Assembly: GCA_021030905.1 (NCBI GenBank)
Contig: JAGFMI010000023.1
Coordinates: forward strand, 372,001-436,000
DNA from: Pyrenula massariospora
Lineage: Eukaryota > Ascomycota > Eurotiomycetes > Pyrenulales > Pyrenulaceae
Reading direction: 5' to 3'
Length of the DNA stretch: 64,000 bases
Shown here: piece by piece, positions 1 to 10,840 of the stretch
Position numbering within the stretch: position 1 is the first letter of the stretch
Layout: each line of letters opens with the position of its first letter
Translations under genes and position numbers: made by a program
Notes under the pieces: model-generated
Databases searched by the model: none
Told to the model about the DNA's origin: nothing
Seen by the model: the letters and a program-made list of their open reading frames with translations, nothing else

Positions 1-1033
1 AACAAAAAAGCGGACCAAGAACAATTGCTTCGACGTCTGGGCCCGTAAGCAACCGAGTCGCAGCCTTCATAGAACGTGCATGTGGTCTTCAGCGACTGCG
101 CCACAGCAGGCACGCAAGAAGAAGCCATATCTGGGAGCGGGAAAAGATGGGCGTAACAGGTTTGAGTAGCACGCTCGGAAGATCACCTCCCGCAAAGCCA
201 CTGATTCCAGGGATAGGAGAAGACTAAACCGGTCGACTGACAAGCTGAAATTAAAAATGGGAGACTTGTGAAGCCTGTTACAAGATTCGAGCTTCCTGCG
301 CCACGGCAATGAAGCCTGAGGATTTCGAGTCACAGTCAAGGACGTGCTCCAGCCCATCTCGCCCTATCGCAGCAGACTCACGAGGGCATAAGGAATGCAA
401 GAATGCCGGACGATCAAGCTTGGCGGTAGACCTTAAGAGACCTGCGATTATGATTTGAAGGAGTTGAAACGGGCTCCAGGCTCTGCAAGCCCAGAACCAA
501 TCATCCTGTGTCTACGGTCAACCCGGGGTTTCCTCCTGGGGATGGGTGAAAGGATGCGCGGGAGGACAATGCTCCCCAGCTGCAATGCTCTGCAGCAATC
601 ATCCCAGAAGCCCAGATCAGGTTTCGGCGCGCAATTCAAGGCAGCGATTCTTTGTAGATTCTGATGAAAGGCAATTTACAGCCATCGTCGATGACGCACT
701 CAGCTCATCCCGGCCGTCACCGAATTTAGATTAATTTCCGTTTGGCCTCAACGCCCTGATGCGGCACCTTCAACCCCCCCCGGTCTGGATGAGACGAGCT
801 CCAATCCCGATCGACTTCACCTTAACATTATAATTAATGCAGTTAAAGCTGTGGGCTGCAATGACCGGTACACCTGCCACAAGTCCTTCACAAGGTCACC
901 TTTACCTCGTGACTGCCCACTGATTGCTTGCTATCAAAACACCTGAAATGGACCCGTCATTCGTGGCACCTTGACTGCAACATAATCCCGTCTTCGACTC
1001 CAGCCAGTCTCAACTCAGACGCTGTAGCGTACC
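1..1033. other. Upstream region, no gene seen
   Basis: No open frame here has family motifs, plausible codon content or splice structure. The stretch just before 1034 is presumably the promoter and 5' leader of the Chs4/Skt5 gene. I see no tRNA or repeat. Confidence 0.5.
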
Positions 1034-4000
1034 ATGGCGTACAATAATCGCCAGCCGCCGCAGCAGGCTTACCATCGCAATCCCCAACCCCATCAACCAA
1101 ACCAATACCATCAGCCGTTAAACAGGGGACAGCAACCACCCCCGCAGAACTATCAATCCTCAGCGCAAAGCTACGACAGAGCTCCGGCTCAACAGTCTCA
1201 GCAGAACTACCCTAATTTGCGCGAAGACCGACAGGGCGGTAACGCGGGACAGCCGTTTGCCCACGGTCAAAGTCGCAATTATGAGGCATGGGAACACGAT
1301 CAGCCAGGGTCAGAAGGGGGCTACCAAAATGGCTATCAACAACAGTGGAATGATCAAGATTACCAGTATGCGCAACAGCAACAATCCCGACAAGATCCGC
1401 GCCAGTACCAAGGCCGTCAAGAGCCACATGGCAATCAAGGCCACCAAAAGCAGCCGAGATATCATGATTCCGGATACGGCGGCATGCCTCAATCAAGACA
1501 GGAGCACTATCCCCAACAGCAAGTGAGACCTTCTCAAAGGGCGCCTCCTCCGAAGCCAAAACGTATGTTCTAGACTCTCCTTTGAGACTTTCACTAATCT
1601 TGCTACAGCAAGAGAGCGTATACTTGACACCTTACCAACTGCTGATACTATTGCATGGGATAACCCATTTCCCACATGGGGTCAAGGGAAGGGTAAAGAT
1701 AAGGATAGTGCAAAGCACAAGAGCCTTGAACATGGAATGGAGAAGCTGAACCTGGAGCCACGACCACATACATCGCAGGGTAACCGAAGACCAGATTTTC
1801 CTAGACAGCAGAGCAGCAACACTATGGATGGGTCCGCCCAGGTTCGTCCGTTTAATAATCGGATACGATTTGAGTCGTCAAGGAGCGACAACACTACTTA
1901 CCAACGAGACGGAGAATATGGCTCGGGACGCGGTGGGCAGATGCCACCGAAAACCGCCCCGGGAAAATTTGGTTACAGTCAAAATCATCTTGACCCAGAC
2001 CAAGCAAAAGTGTCAGCGCCACCTCTGCCACGGAATCTTTCAGACGACGCTCGTTCATTTCACTCAAATGGCCAGGGGATATATTCTGGCCCTCGCCACG
2101 GCCAGCAGCAATACGGGAACATCAATCAGACGCTTGCTCGTAAAGAGTCTGACGGCCCAGAGATGCCCAATTTCGATGCCATTCCTGCAGACCTGAACGA
2201 CAAGCCTCATGACCATCTCGAACCTATAACGTCACCCAACAACACAGCATACCAGAAACAAGCCTACCAGTCTCCACCGTCAACGAAACCAACACGACCA
2301 CCCCTGAACTCGGCCAAATCTCAACCTGACCTTCGACAACACAGTAGACAAGGTCAAGCTCCACCTCTTCCCTCCGGTCAAAACCTTTCAGGGTTCTCTT
2401 TTGATCTCCCCGAGTCCAGCTCTCAAGGCGCTGCTCCACCAAACGCAACTTTCAATAGGCAGAACTCAGCAACCGCCAATGCGTATCCTCCCCGCACTCA
2501 GAGCCGAACTGGTAGCGCTTCCGCTCAATCAGGTGCCAGGGGAGACCAGGCGCCTCTAGCTCGTGTTCAAAGTCCTGAGACATATTCTAATCAGTACGAA
2601 CCCCCGAGAAGTAGAAGTAATCCTAAGCAGCCCTATCAATCACCTCCGCAACCTCAAGTCCACCGGAGCACAAGTGATCACCAAGCCTATCCCCCACGGG
2701 GTGGTAATCAAGGACCAAACTACAATCAACAGTATGATCATGGTTATGATCAGCAACATGACCAAGGTTATGGACAGCAACAGAACTTCCAGCCAAATCA
2801 GCAACAGACGGGAGACCACTATTCTCAACCGTATTACAAAAACAACAACTATCCGCAATCACCGCCGCAACAAGCCGTACCGAACAGGAGACCTCCGCCG
2901 CTGCATATGCAAGACAACCGAACAGATTCACAAAGTGCATCCAGACAAGATCGCCAAATGACCCCAGTGTCCCCAACAAATCCTGATGCTCTCCCTGCAC
3001 ATCCAGTGCCCGTACGTCCCGGTCTAATGCAGCAACCTGGCCCACAATCAAACAATAGACCTCCTCCTATCAGGCAGTACGGAAACTCTCCGGAACCTCA
3101 ACCCACGATGAATGGTGGTGCAAGCCCGCCTCGAACGTCAGCAGACAAAGTCCAAGAAGCGCCCGTGACGGCCTACGATCTCAATCTCCTCCAGCAAACC
3201 GTGAAGAGCAATCCTCAAGACTATAAATCCGGCCTCTTACTCGCCAAAAAACTTGTTGAAGCCTCTTCGGTCCTCGCATCCGAAAATGGCCGGGCGGATG
3301 CGAAAACCACACAGAAGAATCGTGAGAAATACATCTTCGATGCTCATAAGCTGCTCAAACGCCTCGTCCACGCTGGTTATCCTGACGCAATGTTTTACCT
3401 CGCCGATTGCCATGGCTCTGGTAGTCTCGGCCTCGAACGCGATCCAAAGGAAGCTTTCAACTTGTACCAGTCTGCCGCAAAAGCCGGCCATGCGCCCTCC
3501 GCCTATCGCGTTGCGGTGTGCTGTGAGCTTGGAGCGGAGGAGGGAGGCGGCACGCGTCGTGATCCAATGAAAGCAATCCAGTGGTATAAACGCGCCGCAA
3601 CCCTTGGCGACACTCCTGCTATGTATAAGCTCGGCATGATCCTACTCAAGGGACTACTTGGCCTACCCAAGAATCCTCGAGAGGCACTTTCATGGCTCAA
3701 GCGTGCCGGCGAACGCGCCGACGCACAGAACCCGCATGCTCTACATGAGCTAGGTTTGCTATATGAGAGCGCCCAGCCAAACGACTCCATTGTCAGAGAT
3801 GAACGCTACGCTCTTGAACTCTTCACGAAAGCCGCTGATTTTGGCTACAAATATTCCCAGTTTCGGTTGGGCACTGCTTACGAGCACGGCTTACTGACAT
3901 GCCCCATCGACCCCAAGCAATCCATCGCGTGGTACTCTCGCGCAGCAGCTCAAGGCGAGCATCAGGCCGAATTAGCGCTGAGTGGATGGTATTTGACGGG

Positions 4001-4355
4001 CAGTGGTGGTCTTTTACCGCAGAGTGATACGGAGGCATATCTTTGGGCCAGGAAGTCTGCGCAGAGTGGGTACGCCAAGGCGGAATATGCGATGGGTTAC
4101 TTTAACGAGGTAGGTATTGGGGCGCCGGCTAATTTGGATGAGGCAAAGAGGTGGTACTGGAGAGCGGCCTGTAAGTATTGCTTCAACAAAATTTTTGATC
4201 AGGGAAAAGGCTGATTGATAATCGCAGCGCAAAATTTCCCGAAAGCACGCGAGAGGCTGGAGGATCTAAAGAAAGGAGGTGGGAAGATGACGAAGACAAG
4301 ACTGTCGAGATCACAAGTCGATAAACAGACTCAGGGTGAGTGTATATTGATGTGA
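1034..4355 (+). CDS. Chitin synthase activator, Chs4/Skt5 type (Sel1 repeats, CaaX end)
   Basis: Three exons, 1034-1562, 1609-4170 and 4228-4355, give 1072 residues. About 690 N-terminal residues are disordered and rich in Gln, Pro, Asn and Ser. They are followed by a run of Sel1-type helical repeats (roughly residues 700-1035) with repeated blocks such as KAIQWYKRAATLGDTPAMYKLG and AAAQGEHQAELALSGWYL. The protein ends in Cys-Ile-Leu-Met, a CaaX prenylation signal. In yeast and moulds this family binds and activates chitin synthase at the plasma membrane or septum, and prenylation aids its localisation. The first intron gives the join KPK-PRERIL. The second gives AASQNFPKARERLEDLKKG, which matches the conserved tail of the family. 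A donor-like sequence (GGTGAGT) overlaps the CaaX codons. I read it as coding because the CaaX box is conserved in the family. Membership is very likely; start and small exons are manual. Confidence 0.92.
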
Positions 4356-5562
4356 TGGAGAGGCTACACTCGACTCGATGATACTTGTTGCCCTAACAGG
4401 CGAAATCTTGCCGTTTTCCACACTACTATTCTCGCTTGAAGGGTCTTGAGATTTTCTTCTACGACGCTGTTCTCATATGAATTGTATTTTTCATCCTTTA
4501 GGCGTTTCAGTCAAAAGGCAGCCAAGGCTCAATGCTGAACAAGGCGCGCCCATGCCTTGAACGGAATATGGAGAATCGGCGTTCGGGATTGAGCTAGACA
4601 CCACGGTGCAAGTTGGCCGGCAGTCATAGATGCATTTTGCAATCACTATGGATAGGTCGTGTGATTCTCGCACATTGCTGTCTTTGGACGTACACACACA
4701 GTCGATGTGTGTATATTCGAGATGACGTAAAATGAAATGACGCTGTCGACCACTGCAGCATGATTTGTCTCAATAGATTTGGGTATATACAAGCGCATGG
4801 CGCGCCTCCATTAATATATCAGATTTCTGTTTTCACCAACCCCGTGACCTTATCCTCGATTTCCTTATCCGTTAACCCTATTGAGTTGTTAGCCATGTGT
4901 CTCGTATTCAATTTGTAAAAGGCCAACCAGATAAAGGTTCCATCTTCTCTTTTCCCAGCCCTAAGCAGAGTTCTTAGCCAAATTTTCCGTTTGTGACGAC
5001 AGTTACCGTACCGTATCTTGCCCAAACCCGGGGTTCTATTCCCGTAGCTTCTCTGATCATGATCGGTACCTGGGGATTGCTTCGCTTCATGATAGGATAT
5101 GCTCGCTTCAGAAAGTTCCTAAGGAAAAATGTTAGTACTGTGTGCTCAGTTAAGAGGTAGGGGAAATTCACCGTGTAGCATCGCTCCCAGCGCCGGAAGA
5201 GCAGAGATGAAACCGGACCTCACGCAGGCCTTGCGTGAAGGCGTATTTGGAGGCCATAGGCCACGTCGTAAAGACTGATGACCTGACAGATCGTAAATTC
5301 AAGATAAAGTGGGCAACTTTGAATTGTTCGACATCTCCATCAGGTTTGGCTGGTTGGCAAGCTTCAACCTCGAGCTTCGCTGCAGCTTGCCGTCATGCGT
5401 CTCCCCAGCCTTGGCATTGAAAATCCCCGAGGATCAGCGGCTGCGGAGTTTATCGCTCTTCAACAACAGTCATAATCCACAACCACGCTCTCTTGTCTCT
5501 CTCTACCTCCACCACAATCCTTTCCCTCTATTCACGAGATACGATTCACATCCGTCATCGCC
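4356..5562. other. Intergenic, 3' region of Chs4/Skt5 and promoter of the carrier gene
   Basis: Only short, unconvincing open frames are present. The last about 150 bases before 5563 are pyrimidine-rich (repeated tctc and cctcc blocks), as is common just upstream of ascomycete start codons. Confidence 0.45.
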
Positions 5563-6266
5563 ATGACCTCCCGCGCCGGCCTCCGCCTCCTCACCCACTC
5601 CCCCCGTTCCCAATTCCACTCCCAACTCCGACCACACCTCCTCCGCCCTCGCCAACCCCCAACCCGCCGTTTCCAAACCACAGATGCCACAACCGCCGCC
5701 CCACCGCCGCCGCAAAGCCTATTCCAGCGCCTCTGGACCAGCGAAGTCGGCATCAAGACCGTCCACTTCTGGTACGTCCCCCATTCCCCGTACATCGCGA
5801 AAAATGAGCAAGAGACAGCTGACGAGATTTCGATGAAAACAGGGCCCCGGTAATGAAATGGGGGATCGTCCTCGCCGGCGTGGGCGACTTCTTCCGGCCC
5901 GCCGAGAAACTCTCTCTGACGCAGAACCTGGCGATCACGGCGACGGGGATCATCTGGACGCGGTGGTGTTTTATCATCAAGCCTAGGAATATCTTGTATG
6001 TCTTTCTTTCTCCCATCCCCCGGAGCACGTCTTGGGTTCTACGGCCCCGCTTGGAAAGGTGGTTTCTAATTGGATTTGTTTTCTGCGGCAGGCTTGCGGC
6101 GGTGAATTTCTGTCTCGCGTGTGTGGGCACGATACAGGTTAGTCGGGTGCTTATGTATCAGAGGAGTCAGAAGGGGTCGGATGGGGCGGCGCTGAGGGAG
6201 GCGGCTGATGAGGTCAAGGGGCAGGCGGCGGGGTTGGAAAAGAGCGCGGAGAAGAAGATGGCATAA
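5563..6266 (+). CDS. Mitochondrial pyruvate carrier subunit, MPC2/MPC3 type
   Basis: Exons 5563-5771, 5843-5995 and 6092-6266 encode 178 residues. The first splice creates the family hallmark FWAPVMKWG. Then come GDFFRPAEKLSLTQNLAITATGIIWTRW and, after the second splice, LAAVNFCLACVGTIQVSRV. This is the MPC fold of the inner-membrane heterodimer that imports pyruvate into the matrix. The first about 40 residues are Arg/Ser/Pro-rich and nearly free of acids, like a mitochondrial targeting region. This makes the protein longer than the usual 120-150 residues. The C-terminus adds an acidic-basic tail (EAADEVKGQAAGLEKSAEKK). The gene is convergent with the small gene on the other strand, about 370 bases away. 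The assignment to MPC rather than another carrier is firm; MPC2 versus MPC3 cannot be separated here. Confidence 0.93.
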
Positions 6267-6549
6267 AATAAAGTGTGATATTGGGTGGGAGATGCAGGGC
6301 TGGACAATGAGCTTGCGTGTTTGAAAATATCCGGATGGGCTAGGGCGATATGCGGACACCAAGGTCCCAAGAGCTGTCTATACTTGCGGAGATTTTTCGG
6401 CGGACGGCAGATGTACGTTTGCCCTGGCTTCACACAGAACAGGATCATCACCCCATCTCTGTCTATCTAAATATCCATCAATCCATCATGAGCATCTCTA
6501 AATCCCAAGCCCCTGTGGGCCCACCCCCCAGAGTCCCTTGATATCCCAT

Positions 6550-6640
6550 ATCCCACATCTCCCTCCCCTCCCCCCTCTCATCCCTCCTCTCCAACCCCTC
6601 TCACCTCTCCCCCCTCCCCCGCCAATCTCACCCTTCATTC
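6550..6640. repeat. Low-complexity pyrimidine tract
   Basis: The plus strand is almost only C and T for about 80 bases (runs of ccctcccctccccc and similar). It lies between two convergent 3' ends. It could form triplex DNA or mark the 3' UTR of either gene, but no function can be read from it. Confidence 0.6.
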
Positions 6641-6949
6641 ATTTCTTCTCCGGCACCCCCTTCTGCGCCTTATTCGCATTCTCCCCATTATCCACGTAGT
6701 CCCCACCCCTCTCCTCGTATCTCCTCCCCATCTCCGCCGCCTTCCAGGCCGACCAGCTGCCTGGGCCGCCGCCTTGTTGTTACGTCAGTAAGCAGTGGGT
6801 GGGCGGGTGGGCAAAGTAGGGCGGAGCGGTGTATAGGGGGGAAGGGGTATAGGGGGAGGGAAGACTGTACCTTTCGACTCGGCCTTGACTTCTTCTTTGA
6901 CTTCTTCGCGGAGTTCGGGGTCCGTTGGGGTGCCTTTTGATGAGGGCAT
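6639..6949 (-). CDS. Conserved small hypothetical protein with WSAWKA motif
   Basis: Two exons, 6871-6949 and 6639-6772 on the minus strand, join in frame to give a 70-residue hydrophilic protein. It begins MPSSKGTPTDPELREEVKEE, passes through Gly-Gly-Gly-Pro-Gly-Ser-Trp-Ser-Ala-Trp-Lys-Ala and ends KAQKGVPEKK. The intron is about 98 nt with gtac at the donor and caacaag at the acceptor. From memory, small acidic-basic proteins with a TDPELREEVKEE start and a WSAWKA core occur widely in moulds and have no assigned function. No signal peptide or membrane segment is seen. It is convergent with the pyruvate carrier gene. The function is unknown; the gene structure is fairly secure because both exons fit the same pattern. 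Confidence 0.75.
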
Positions 6950-8204
6950 GGTGCGTTTAGGGTGGATGTGAATGGTCTTGTGATACAGCGAAGGGGGTGG
7001 ATTGGAGGTTTGAGCATGCAGTGGTGAGGTGAGGTGCTGGGGAGGGTTGGGCAGATAGGGCAGTTTGTGGTGTTGTTGGGGGTCTATGTAAGGGGGAAAG
7101 AGAGTATGGCAGACGGAGAGGTCATGATGTAATGTGTCAACTCTACCTGGCCCTCTGCCTGTCTGCCCAAGACGGAGCTGTAGGTTACCTCCCTACCCAG
7201 CTAGGTATTTTACCGTAAAGCGCAGAATCTTTCCATTACGTCCTTCCGTTTCTTCAGACCTTGTTCGGTCAGGTACGGTATGGTCAGGTCAGATCAGATC
7301 TCGGGATCGCCGTAAAGTTCATCTAGATCTCGATCTTAGACCAAGCGGATCCAGTGCAGACGCTAGACTGGACGGGTAGACTGAGGCTCAGGAACAGGAA
7401 AGGAGGAGTGGTGACGACATCGACCGCTTGGGGCGCCTGACTTGCACAGGACAGTGACGGGATGGTGGCGGGCGGATCTTGTCTTGGGTTGGGTAAACGG
7501 TGTACAACATGGATTTGGGTAGATAGGGTGGTTTTGGAGTTCGTTCCATTAGGTGAGGTTTGGGCCAGCGGGAAGACAGTGTGCAGTTTTAAGGCGGATA
7601 ATCCAGTCGAGGTGCCGTCCATGAAGTCAGGAGTTAGGATCGAGCCGGTCTAGGTTTGAAGATGCCACTAGTGGCCCAGCACACGGATGAGATGGACAAC
7701 TGGTTACCGTTTGCGATATTTTTCATTCTAGTGCGGATGGTATCCGAAGATGTGATTAGCTTGAGAACGTGCTTGAGGGGCTGGACGCGAAGAACAATAA
7801 TTTACTAGATAGTTTACTAGATGTTATGGTTGTTAGCGGGAGGAAAGGTTTGAGGAGAAGAGTCGCCGCTGGTCTCATATTGAGCTTACCCAAGCTACAA
7901 TCTATTTTCAAAAGGTGGGAATTCTTCTCTACAGTGATACACCAAAATAAACAACCCATTGTGTAGCTTCAAAAAATGGGTGTATATGCATGGACTCAAT
8001 CACCATTGTCTTCTAGCTACCCTGGGTAAGAGCCAGAGCCCCTAAATCTAATCGTGCGCTACAGGGAATCCAGATCCAGCACTATGCTAGTACTATGGAA
8101 TGATATTACAACGTTTCCGAAACTAGAGTACAAGCAATGAACAATCCGAATAGAAAAGACATTCCAGCACCGCCGCAAGTACTATACCAGCGACATTCCT
8201 TTTA
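6950..8204. other. Intergenic, no gene seen
   Basis: This is the promoter side of the small minus-strand gene and the 3' side of the rhodopsin-domain gene. Open frames are short and lack recognisable motifs. Confidence 0.45.
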
Positions 8205-9596
8205 CTAGACTCTTCCCTCAGACTTGTTCCGAGACAGAAATTTCATTATCCCCTTTGCTGCAGCAGGAACCTTAGCCCCAAATATCGCTTCGCCCCTATG
8301 CGCTATACTATCCAGACTAAATCGTGACGTTGCAGCGCCGGAGTGCTCTAATTCCCAAACACTGGGTAGTGCTGTGATCCCAGGTTCTGTGCAGTTTGCG
8401 CTGCATTCAAATTGGCACTCCTCTGAAAGAGTCTCGGATCGATCAGATCCCATCGATGGCAGTCTCAAAGACACAATCGGGTCCTTAGAAGCTAGCGCTT
8501 CACCTCGGCGTCCGAGCCATTCTGACTCTGACACTGCTGGTCCATTGCGGTTTCGCGAACGAAAGCCAAACCGGCCGGCCAAAGCATGCCTGTCGATTCC
8601 TTGAAAGACGTGGCGGACAACAGGTCGCAGGCCAAGCAGACAGCCGCAGGTGAAGTATGCACTCGGTTCGACGATGGTCCAGAGCTCAACCTTTGCACCG
8701 TTGAAAGTTATATCCGACATCGAGTCAGCCGTGCAGTAGATGACAAGTTTGATAATTGCTGTAACAATACCGCTGTGAGAGTCAGAGCCAGCTCGTTTCT
8801 GCTTGAAATTGGAAAGAATAGTGTTCTACGCTTACCAGCCACCAATTGCAAAAGTCAAGAAGGTTCCAACCTTCCGCGATGTCGACATTTGGAGCTCGTA
8901 TAGTGTGGGAATCGGTAAGACCAGAATACAGATGTCGGTAACTATGTGCGGTATGCTTGCGTAGATATACACGGCCATAATGTCACCGCAATGACCGCTG
9001 GGTATAGTCTTGTCCCATTTAAAGGCATACGGCCGACAGATCACCGACGAGGAGATTAAAAATTGGACAGCGTTCAGACCCACAACGGCGCCTGTAAGCC
9101 ATGTGGCATAGCGGAGCCATTTCTTTCGAAATATTCTTAGGTATAGGGTGAGGATTGCGAGTTTAGGGAGAGGAATGGAGAAAGCGGCAAGCCACTCCTG
9201 CGCTATCACAAGCTTCGAGATCGTTGTGAGACCGCGGGGGTTTGACAAGAGGAAGAAAGCTGCGTGGCGGCCAGTACCTCCAATCTTGACCATCACTACC
9301 TAATGGGTCAGATCCCGCATCTCGAAAATTGGGGCTCATATGTCAACGTAGGTCTGTAACTTACAGATAGCACAGATGCAGTTGCCCAAACTTGTGAGAT
9401 ATCCTAACGGCATTAGAACCCATGTTTCAATGCCTTTGGCACTTTCGATCAGAAAACGAGAGGCAATGAATAGGGAGAATGCAAAAGTCAGAAGCACAAT
9501 AAGGCCAATGCTCGTACTCAGTAGCGGGCCACCAACATCTTCAGCCAAGTATTTTGGCGTGAGCTGCTGCAGCTGCTCCGGGGTTGGCACACTCAT
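8205..9596 (-). CDS. Fungal rhodopsin-domain integral membrane protein
   Basis: Exons 9365-9596, 8836-9295 and 8205-8772 (minus strand) give 419 residues. The N-terminal about 310 residues hold seven likely membrane segments, including SIGLIVLLTFAFSLFIA, WLAAFSIPLPKLAILTLYL, ATWLTGAVVGLNAVQFLI, ASIPHIVTDICILVLPIPTL and VGTFLTFAIGGCGIVTAIIK. The Lys-Leu-Ala-Ile-Leu-Tyr-Arg and Asp-Ile-Cys-Ile-Leu-Pro-Ile-Pro elements are typical of the mould rhodopsin-like/PTH11-related membrane family. The C-terminal about 110 residues are polar and presumably cytosolic. The second splice (ggctg then CGGTATTG) restores FAIGGCGIVTAIIK. The first acceptor is less certain (ggtag at 9296-9300). The ligand is unknown. 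It lies head-to-tail, about 1.2 kb downstream, from the monooxygenase on the same strand. Confidence 0.85.
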
Positions 9597-10840
9597 TGTG
9601 GTGATATATCGGGCGAAGCCTTGATTGTTCAGGCTGTTCTGAGAAACAGGAAGGAGTCCAGCCCTATGACCAGTGAATAAATGAAAGTCATGACAGAAAA
9701 GTGATCAAGGACTTTTCAGCACGCCATGGTGCACTCTAGATTTTTATGATAACGGCGAGCTTGTCGTGCTGTAGCTTGCGAGTAAGTGTAGAACCCGTCC
9801 CATGCCGAGAGGGTCGGCTCTTCCCCTTCGGAGCGGGAGATGATAGACACACACCTCAGCTTGCTGACCACAGGACAGATCAGGATGTCGAGCATGTGGC
9901 AGCATTCGAACTTTGGGGAGATGAAATATCCAGCCTGAGACTCGGAAGGAAGCCAGGTGTCGGAGATTTGCTCGATCGGACCAGGCACCGCATAGAGTGG
10001 CCAATTGGTCTCTTTAAGACTGGACAGGTGATTTGCCCTCAGTTGCGCTGGAGGGGCCAAATGAAATAGAAACTCGGAATCGTGGCCTTGTACGACGGAG
10101 AATGACCTTCGGCCGTGACTGTGGCCACCAAGGATGAGCTGCTATTATTCGCCACGGTTTCAAGCAGCGGAGTCAGGCAAGACTTGCGATGCGCTTACTA
10201 TAGGGTTGCTGCGTGGTTTAGGGATATATCTGTCAATTAGGATAATTCATTATTACCTGTGGAAGTCTCGCTCTCTTGACTGTATATCGTATTCAGGGAT
10301 TATGGACATCTGAACCACGCTAGGTCGCTACTAAATAGCGAAGATATAAGATACATCCTCGCTGAGTTTTTTAACTCGACCGTCGCACCAGAATCAAGTA
10401 TCAAGATCCGTGGCTGACAGCGCGGATAGGGCCAAATTCTCGTCGAATTTTTCGTATTCATCGCGGGCGGAAAAAAACAAAAATTCCGTAGCTTACGTAC
10501 AGATTCCTGACTCCATCAAATGTCGAGCTTGAACAAATTGATTTACCATCTTAGAAACCTCGAGGCAAAGGTATGTTGGGGGCTGCAAAACAACAATCAA
10601 ATCAGGGCACGCGCAAGGTGCGGTTTCGGGCTCCTCAATTAAGAGAGAGGCGCTCTGACCTCCCTGACTGGCTGTTCAAAGGGTTGGTTGCACAAATCCA
10701 ATCCACACTGGTGGTGTTCTCGTATTCTGCGCAGCTCTGGCTTAATGAAGACGCTTACGTTGCACGCCAAGAGCCCGGATAATTATATCAGGTATAGAGC
10801 AGCTCCCCGCAAGCGATGACATGCAGCAAGGCACGAGTCT
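9597..10840. other. Intergenic, no gene seen
   Basis: It holds the promoter of the rhodopsin-domain gene and the 3' end of the monooxygenase gene. No open frame with recognisable content is present. Confidence 0.45.
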
